Position numbers and translations under genes: made by a program
Part shown: positions 18,525 through 24,089 of the stretch, one piece after another
Layout of the letters: each line of letters opens with the position of its first letter
How positions within the stretch are numbered: position 1 is the stretch's first letter
The notes under the pieces: generated by a model
The model's database searches: none
Seen by the model: only the letters and a program-made list of their open reading frames with translations
Told to the model about the DNA's origin: nothing
Source: Thamnocephalis sphaerospora
Taxonomy: Eukaryota > Zoopagomycota > Zoopagomycetes > Zoopagales > Sigmoideomycetaceae
Length of the DNA: 24,089 nucleotides
Direction: 5' to 3'
Assembly (NCBI GenBank): GCA_003614735.1
Contig: KZ992646.1
Location: forward strand, 1-24,089

Positions 18525-20249
18525 ATGCCGGCACTGCAGCAGAACCGCTGGCCGCGTGTGCCAACCGAGATAGCGCGACGCATCCTTTTGGCGCTGGAGC
18601 CGCGTGATCTGATGCGCATGAGCTGCGCGGACCGCCGTCTATATCGCGTCACTTGCTCGGACTGGACGGTCTGGCGCACATTCTACCAACGCCACTACCC
18701 TGTTGATCCGCTGGAAGCCAGCTGGCTGACATGGCGACTGGCCGACTGCATGGACGATGGACGGTTCCGCTCTGCAGAACAGCTCTTGACCTTGTCGGAC
18801 GTTAACTGGCTCGTACTCTATCGTGATCGTGTGCTTTTAGAGAACAACTGGCGGCGGGGCAGCAGCCAACATCGTCAGATAGCGCTGCCGCTGGAGATGT
18901 TTGACGCAATGACGACGACTGCGCCTCACGTTGTAGCAACACGCGCGTGGGGTACACTGCTGCACGCGCATGACGGTACTTTATGGCTGGCTGAGCATTC
19001 GGTGGACGGCTATGGACGGGTGCGAATGCTGCATCTGCGTCAGACTGGACCGCAAGGGCTGGCGGCCAACGTCGGAGCAAGCGCTGTGTCCTTGCTCTCC
19101 GCATGGATGGGCGATGGCGGCATGGTCGTCGTGCATGGGCGTCTGAGCGAGACGCAAGCAACGCCGCCCTTGGCCAATGTAGGTCCTGTCGACGGCTGCA
19201 TTTGGGTCTGGCAAGTGCGTGACGATACACGCTCCACAGTGGCCTGCCGCCAGGTGCCAATAACCGCTGGTGCCGAGCTGGTAGAGGTCAAAGGGCACTG
19301 GGCACTGGGTAGACACACCGCCTATCCAGGTACAATGGTCTACAGCGTGTGCGACCTGCGGTATGGCCAATGGCAACCGGTACTACTACCTAGCGAGCGA
19401 GCGGCGATAGAACCTTGCCAGCGTCGTGCCGATCGGCAGGCTGGCATAGCTGTGTCGAGTATGCACCGGTCGCTTACGAAAGATGAGGTCTCGGCAGAGG
19501 CTGCACATTTGCACGCGGTGGAAGAAGACAGTGTGCTGATTTTTCAGTGCCGCTGGATGGTCAATGGATTCAGCTGGGAGCTGGTTCGCCATTGGATGGC
19601 GCGCAACGTAGCTAGCAACAAGGTAGCAGGCAGTACCGCCACCTATACGGTTGGCATGATAGACGGCCAGCAGCAGACAACGTCGACAGGCGGGCAGCTC
19701 CATACGGCCACCTCCACCCTACTGACCGACGACAGTGTGCTGCTGCAGTATGCCGTGCGCAGCTCGCCGACAATGCGTGTCGCTGCGCTTTCGCTCAAGT
19801 GGAACCGCATCATGTGGGAGTTTAGCAACATGATTGTACGACAGGCTGTACCATTGGCCGTCAAGGATATGATGATCCTCTGTGATGCAGAGAAGCGTTA
19901 TCGCATTTGCGGTCTGCAGCGTGGCACGCCGCAGTACGACTCGGGCTGGCCCGTTGGCGCACGGCTCACGCATGTCTTTGGCACGGTATGCCTGGTGGAA
20001 GAGAGCAAAGCACGTACGCGTACGCTGCTCGATGCAGTGACTGGCAAACAGTTGGCAAAACTGCCGGACCTGGAAACGCTACAAATAGCAGCCCCCTGTG
20101 GTGGTGGTGGTGGTGATTTGACTGACGATAGCGTTGAAAATCCGTTGTGGCAGTCGTGGCAGCCGTGGCACAGCGTAGTCACTTCCTCTGTGCATCTTGG
20201 CTTTGTGGATACTAGCTCGCGCGCATACCACATGCTGTGCTTCTTCTAG
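18525..20249 (+). CDS. F-box protein with unassigned beta-rich C-terminus
   Basis: This intronless frame encodes 574 aa from an ATG with a good context. Residues about 8-55 match an F-box: WPRVPTEIARRILLALEPRDLMRMSCADRRLY followed by a Trp-rich end (DWTVWRTFY) is the usual pattern, where the motif binds Skp1 in SCF ubiquitin ligases. The remaining 500 residues have repeated short strands with recurring Trp/Val/Leu and polar turns, as in a beta-propeller, but no WD40, kelch or leucine-rich repeat motifs can be read. A Gly-only run of five, from GGT repeats near 20099-20114, sits in a loop near the C-terminus. It probably acts as a substrate receptor; the target is unknown. The stretch from 60 to 110 looks like the linker often seen after fungal F-boxes. 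Confidence 0.8.
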   Translation: MPALQQNRWPRVPTEIARRILLALEPRDLMRMSCADRRLYRVTCSDWTVWRTFYQRHYPVDPLEASWLTWRLADCMDDGRFRSAEQLLTLSDVNWLVLYRDRVLLENNWRRGSSQHRQIALPLEMFDAMTTTAPHVVATRAWGTLLHAHDGTLWLAEHSVDGYGRVRMLHLRQTGPQGLAANVGASAVSLLSAWMGDGGMVVVHGRLSETQATPPLANVGPVDGCIWVWQVRDDTRSTVACRQVPITAGAELVEVKGHWALGRHTAYPGTMVYSVCDLRYGQWQPVLLPSERAAIEPCQRRADRQAGIAVSSMHRSLTKDEVSAEAAHLHAVEEDSVLIFQCRWMVNGFSWELVRHWMARNVASNKVAGSTATYTVGMIDGQQQTTSTGGQLHTATSTLLTDDSVLLQYAVRSSPTMRVAALSLKWNRIMWEFSNMIVRQAVPLAVKDMMILCDAEKRYRICGLQRGTPQYDSGWPVGARLTHVFGTVCLVEESKARTRTLLDAVTGKQLAKLPDLETLQIAAPCGGGGGDLTDDSVENPLWQSWQPWHSVVTSSVHLGFVDTSSRAYHMLCFF

Positions 20250-20365
20250 CCAGCGCAATCCTGCGTAATGTGTATGGGCTGCAGTCACGCACTTGCTCGG
20301 CAGCAGCTTTCCTTTAGTAATGGCGTGTATAGCACGAGGTTTCTTTACGTACTGTGTTTGTAAAC

Positions 20366-20385
20366 AGAAAATTTAATTAAGTTTA
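20366..20385. terminator. AT-rich 3'-end region between convergent genes
   Basis: An AT-rich patch centred on TTAATTAA lies in the 193-bp gap between the F-box stop (20249) and the stop of the minus-strand membrane protein (20443). Read on the minus strand it includes ATTAAA, a common polyadenylation variant, 65-70 bp after that stop. Confidence 0.4.
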
Positions 20386-20442
20386 GGTGACAGTGCCATG
20401 CACTGACAAGCCGGACCTAGTCGGCCGGATACCCGACGGCAG

Positions 20443-21807
20443 CTAGGCTAGTCTTGCTTGGCTTTCGCCAGATTCCAGCACGTGTGTAGGCTCCGCGGAA
20501 TGGCGATGCGACTCGGGGCCAAAATACGAATCATCTTCGAGTTCCTTGTAGCTGCGTTGGATGCCCATACCCAGCGCTCCCGTCGGTTTTGGCGCCGTGT
20601 GCATCGAGTACATCTTTAGCCCGTTGAGTGCATACGCGTTTTCATCATCGACCGCAATCGTGGCGCTATTGAGCTCGAGACTTTGCGCGCTGACCTCAGC
20701 AGAGCCCAAGTTCTTCATCGTCGCCCAGCTGTCATGCTGGTCATCTCTTGTGTTGCCCCTTGTGCGTTCTCCCGGCATGCCGTCTAACTCGTGGGCCGTG
20801 TCGGATACGTTGATGCGCGTAATGGCAATGGTGCTTTCCCGCAGCTTGTACATCATTACGGTGGTCATAATGGGCACCCAGGTGATGTTTGACATGATGT
20901 TCATAGTCAGGCTAATCGGGTAGCGGAGCAGGATCGGCTCATGTGCAAGTGCCCATATGAAGCAGATGACGGCGGTGACGGCACAGTTGCCGAATGTGTG
21001 CAAAAAGACTTGCTTTAGCCGACTGGCCGCCTCTTGGTGGCGCTTCAAGGGCAGACTATTGGGCGCTACCAATTGCGGTGGCGGGCGAAGTCGGGCTTCG
21101 TTTTCGTTCAAAATGGCAAAAAATCCGCGACCAAAGTATCCAGCAATAACTGAAATTAACGTCAACTGAGTCGATAAGGCCAGATATACACACATGCGGT
21201 AGGTTCGCGCCATTGCCCAGTCACCGCGATCTTGCGCCATTCCTCCCAGTAGGCTGAGCGGAAACATAACACAAGGCTGGCAGAGGATCAAAAAAGTGGT
21301 GCATACCTGCAGCGTCCTCTGCGACGGTACCCAAATCCGTAGATTTCCAGGCAGCACCCATTCTTTTTTGGACCGAGAGACAAGCTGGTTTTGTACAAAC
21401 GAGGGCGGAATTGAAGCGACAAGTCCGTCCAGAAAAAGAACCGCACCAAAGACGCACGGCCAAAAGCAGATGTCCAGCACCACTTCACGCAAAGCCCAGC
21501 TGTTCAGCAAGTCGAGCGACGTCAGGGTGAGAAACAGCGCGCGCGTAAAGCTTAGCGCCGTCCAGGTGGCCAGCAGACACTCGACGGGCGACGGAACAAG
21601 ATAGCCGTGCAGGCGGCAGAGGAGGCCACGCCATATCGTCCGACGACACCACATCACATAGCAGCCCATCACAAACGGCAGCACATTCAGCACTATGCCA
21701 GCGTCGATGACGGCTCGGTGTACCGGGCCGTTATTGCAGTCGTGCACATTGGTCATCCAGTAGCATTCGAGCCCATAGGGCGGCAGCGAGCCAGCTGGAG
21801 CTTTCAT
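20443..21807 (-). CDS. Seven-helix receptor-like membrane protein C
   Basis: A single exon of 454 aa from the ATG at 21807 (the frame extends to a TTG at 21840). A short Cys-containing N-terminus with an ECYW motif is followed by hydrophobic segments at about 34-54, 72-98, 107-132, 166-187, 204-232, 267-288 and 296-321: seven probable helices. The loop between helices 5 and 6 is Pro-rich with a basic end (LPLKRHQEAASRLKQ), the layout of a G-protein-coupled receptor third loop. The cytoplasmic tail of about 130 residues is Ser/Asp/Glu-rich, with several acidic patches and possible phosphorylation sites. The topology suggests a GPCR-like sensor, but no class signature is secure; I cannot name the ligand or family. 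It resembles the partial gene at the right edge in layout and orientation, and differs clearly from the tandem pair at 4346 and 6804. Confidence 0.75.
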   Translation of the reverse strand: MKAPAGSLPPYGLECYWMTNVHDCNNGPVHRAVIDAGIVLNVLPFVMGCYVMWCRRTIWRGLLCRLHGYLVPSPVECLLATWTALSFTRALFLTLTSLDLLNSWALREVVLDICFWPCVFGAVLFLDGLVASIPPSFVQNQLVSRSKKEWVLPGNLRIWVPSQRTLQVCTTFLILCQPCVMFPLSLLGGMAQDRGDWAMARTYRMCVYLALSTQLTLISVIAGYFGRGFFAILNENEARLRPPPQLVAPNSLPLKRHQEAASRLKQVFLHTFGNCAVTAVICFIWALAHEPILLRYPISLTMNIMSNITWVPIMTTVMMYKLRESTIAITRINVSDTAHELDGMPGERTRGNTRDDQHDSWATMKNLGSAEVSAQSLELNSATIAVDDENAYALNGLKMYSMHTAPKPTGALGMGIQRSYKELEDDSYFGPESHRHSAEPTHVLESGESQARLA

Positions 21808-23317
21808 AGTATGATAGATCTTAGCACTGCTATGGTACAAATGCAGCTATCTACCACACAGGCGCAGTACGCGCGTAGTTTACAACAGACGATGAATACG
21901 ATGGTGGTGCGTGAAGGGGGAAGCGTTGGCTGGTGTGGCGCTGCGCGGCGGAGCGCGCCACCAAGATCTCCTCCCTATAATGGCGAGAACGCCGCTTGTG
22001 AGACCCACTGGTGCATATGGTAACTGGAAAGCATTCTGAGCGACGATTCGCTCCAAACGATCGAATTTCAGCCTCCCCTTTGCCTGCGTGTTACCAACGC
22101 AGTGCAGTCTCTAGCGGAGATGCAGCGGCACTTGCGTGGGCATCTGACTCGCCTTTCGACGGTTGGCTGCTAGAGGCGTCGAGATGCAGCGCCATCTGGG
22201 TATGTGGTACTTTTTAGCGCCGTACACACGCGTGCTATATTACTGTTGCAGGGATCATGTGTGCCCGGGTATCACGGTAACTTGGCTGCTGAGAATGCAG
22301 CTGTCGACGCTCACGCCCTGGCGGCCGGTGTAGGCGGGCCTAGGAGGTGTTTGCCCCTCCCCTCCCCCGGCACCCACACACGCATACGGAAAACGGTCAG
22401 CGGTGGTTCAGCGTTAATAGCATGCGGCAGCGCGATTAGCCGAATGTAGATGCAATGATGCCAAGCTGCACGGCAGCATGCGTTACGTCGCCATGGTCGG
22501 GGCTCAAAAAGCGCAGCGTAGCCTAGCAGCCTCGCAGCCTCGCAGCCTCGCAGCCTAGAAGCGCACACGGAAGCTCGCCTTGGTTGGCAACGGTCTAGCG
22601 GTGCGCTGCCACTTGGTGCGTCACAGCTGATGGTACTGCAACATAGCGGTTACATTGCGGTGTTGTGCCTGGAGGTCAGACGCTCAAACGGGCGCATGAC
22701 ACGGGTCCCGTTTGGGCAGTACGGCATGGGTGCGCTGTGAACTACCTCATTTCCGGCCAATTGCTAAACCGGTGAAACCTGTGCTAGCATGTACTACACG
22801 CACAGCTGAAATGGGCCAGGCACGCCGGGTTTCTTTTGGAAGTTCAGACACAGCCCTTGATTACACTGCCGATATGATATCAGGAGTGGCCGGTCTACGT
22901 TAGTGCAGGGCACCTGTGCTCTCTTTGCCACCAAACTAACGTGGCACACTAGACACAGCCGTATATTGGCACGCCGGACATGTAGCTGGATACAGCCGAC
23001 CTAGCCATTGCACCTTGCGCAATGAGGTCTAGGCCATGGCCATTAAAAGCACGTGTCTTTATGCATCTGGTGGATATAATGTAGCCAGAATAAGAGTGGC
23101 GGCGATGTATAATGCTGCAGCGCGTGAGCTCGTCAATAGCTGTGAGATAGACGCGTGCATGTGCGATATGCATGGGCGTGAGGATAGATGCAAGGTGCAA
23201 TGGTGGAAAGGTGCATGTGGGCACCGTCTCAAGCTATGGCTAATTAGGCGGCAGGGTTGACTGTGGCCAAGTCAAGATGCCACTCGCCAATGGCGGCTGG
23301 TGCAACATTTGGCCTGC
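21808..23317. other. Long spacer between the two minus-strand receptor-like genes
   Basis: These 1.5 kb contain the promoter of the gene starting at 21807 and the 3' flank of the gene ending at 23318. Frames on both strands are short and domain-free. A small tandem repeat (22520-22559) and a C-rich patch with two CCCCT motifs (about 22354-22363) are the only marked structures. Confidence 0.5.
22520..22559. repeat. Five tandem copies of an 8-bp unit (AGCCTCGC)
   Basis: Three exact units AGCCTCGC are flanked by one AGCCTAGC on the left and one AGCCTAGA on the right, forming a 40-bp direct repeat. It lies about 710 bp upstream of the start of the receptor-like gene on the minus strand. It is probably a variable minisatellite. 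Confidence 0.85.
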
Positions 23318-24088
23318 TTACAAGGCGAGCCGCGCAAGCGAGACGTCGACGGTATTCGCGGCGGCAATGTTGGGCTGCAAACGGCCATGGCCCATGTGAG
23401 ATAATGCGATCTGCACACGCTCCAGTGCAGCTTGCCGGGTGGGCAAAGTGCTGCGTGCGATATCTGGACAATAGACTGCCTTTGGCAGAATGGACGGCAG
23501 TGTTTGCGGGTGGCCCATTGTCAGCCCTGGGTCCTCCGAAACATGCAGATGGCCAGTGTTATCGCACGCCTCGGCCAGTTCAGTGTACATGCTGTGAAGC
23601 TCAAAGAGCGTATCGAGGGCAGCGTAGGTTGTCCATGATGCGCTTGTGCTCGCTGACGACTCGGAGAATCGCCTGTGGTCCAAGCCATTGTCGCAGCTGT
23701 ACAAGGAAAAGCACGAGTTGCGCACTGCAGCGTATGCAACCGGCAGAGAAGATGTGCTCGTTTGTGCGGCAACGCGCTGCATGCCGGCAAGCAGCGAAAG
23801 CGACCGGAGTCTTTCGCGCGTGCTGCAAGCCACGATGTAGAAAATGGCCAGAATAAGGCAGGGCCACCAGAACACGTCCACGATAAGCCGGTACGCAATG
23901 CTAGCCGCTAGACTGCCGGCAATCTCGCGTACAAGCAGCGCTCGAACAAGAGGAAGGATCGTGGCGCTGATATAGAGTACTAGCATGCAGCGTACTAGCC
24001 ATTGCAGCTGAACGGCCGACTTTGTCAGCTTTGGCGGCTGACTTGGCGAGGGTGGCGCATGCGATGGCCTATGCTCTGGCCCATGCTG
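23318..24088 (-). CDS. C-terminal part of receptor-like membrane protein D, cut by the right edge
   Basis: The minus-strand frame is open from the window edge to a stop at 23318, giving about 256 residues without a start. It begins with a Pro-rich hydrophilic loop (HAPPSPSQPPKLTKSAVQ), then two hydrophobic helices (around WLVRCMLVLYISATILPLV and VFWWPCLILAIFYIV) separated by a short charged loop, and ends in a tail of about 170 residues rich in Ser, Thr and Ala. This fits helices 6 and 7 plus the cytoplasmic tail of a seven-helix receptor. The same order, Pro-rich loop, basic/Gln helix start, two helices and Ser-rich tail, is seen in the gene at 20443, so the two are probably tandem relatives. 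The missing 5' part lies to the right of this window. An opposing plus-strand frame (23257-23856) is a shadow. Confidence 0.65.
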   Translation of the reverse strand, partial: QHGPEHRPSHAPPSPSQPPKLTKSAVQLQWLVRCMLVLYISATILPLVRALLVREIAGSLAASIAYRLIVDVFWWPCLILAIFYIVACSTRERLRSLSLLAGMQRVAAQTSTSSLPVAYAAVRNSCFSLYSCDNGLDHRRFSESSASTSASWTTYAALDTLFELHSMYTELAEACDNTGHLHVSEDPGLTMGHPQTLPSILPKAVYCPDIARSTLPTRQAALERVQIALSHMGHGRLQPNIAAANTVDVSLARLAL

Positions 24089-24089
24089 T

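Noticed and set aside
22352-22372. C-rich patch with two CCCCT motifs resembling stress response elements
   Set aside because: Simple C/T-rich sequence gives such motifs by chance, and the location about 550 bp from the nearest start offers little support.
23257-23856. Plus-strand frame of 199 residues at the right end
   Set aside because: It lies opposite receptor-like protein D, begins at a non-ATG codon and has a Cys/Arg-rich composition typical of a shadow frame.

Overview
This window looks like nuclear DNA of an early-diverging filamentous fungus, most likely from the zoopagomycete/Kickxellomycotina side, although that placement is an inference from protein style and not from a search. 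Support for a fungus: genes lie on both strands with long gene-free spacers; coding regions are interrupted by short GT-AG introns (about 50-106 bp) that often carry a CTAAC-like branch point; no bacterial-style operons are seen; and the products are typical fungal ones (a Pst2/Ycp4-type flavodoxin-like protein, a mitochondrial carrier, an Hfd1-type aldehyde dehydrogenase, an F-box protein).

Left part (1-7844). The 5' end of an unidentified minus-strand gene runs off the left edge (1-188). After about 1.3 kb without a convincing gene comes a ten-exon plus-strand gene (1482-3718) for a PNUTS/Ppn1-like regulator of protein phosphatase 1, with a TFIIS-N helical domain and an RVxF-type docking motif. 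Two intronless tandem paralogues (4346-5428 and 6804-7844) encode closely related seven-helix membrane proteins that share an N-terminal motif and a C-terminal GFSQI motif; I do not recognise the family.

Middle (7962-14161). A six-exon membrane-anchored class 3 fatty aldehyde dehydrogenase (minus), an orphan signal-anchored protein (plus), a five-exon flavodoxin-like quinone reductase with low-complexity ends (minus) and a three-exon mitochondrial carnitine/acylcarnitine carrier (minus). Aldehyde dehydrogenase, quinone reductase and acylcarnitine carrier fit a theme of fatty aldehyde and fatty acid handling plus redox protection, but each has its own promoter region and eukaryotic neighbours need not cooperate.

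Right part (14512-24089). A four-exon minus-strand gene (14512-17158), when spliced by in-phase GT-AG introns, joins a BTB domain to a C-terminal CAP-Gly domain through a long basic Ser/Thr/Arg linker. This architecture is unfamiliar to me and is the most interesting item. It is followed by a single-exon F-box protein (18525-20249, plus), a seven-helix receptor-like protein (20443-21807, minus) and the C-terminal part of a second receptor-like protein cut by the right edge (23318-24088, minus). In total four seven-helix-type proteins from apparently two families lie within 24 kb, suggesting lineage-specific membrane sensor expansion. No tRNA, rRNA, transposon or CRISPR was recognised.

All exon boundaries were set by hand from splice consensus, phase and family similarity; transcripts would be needed to confirm them.
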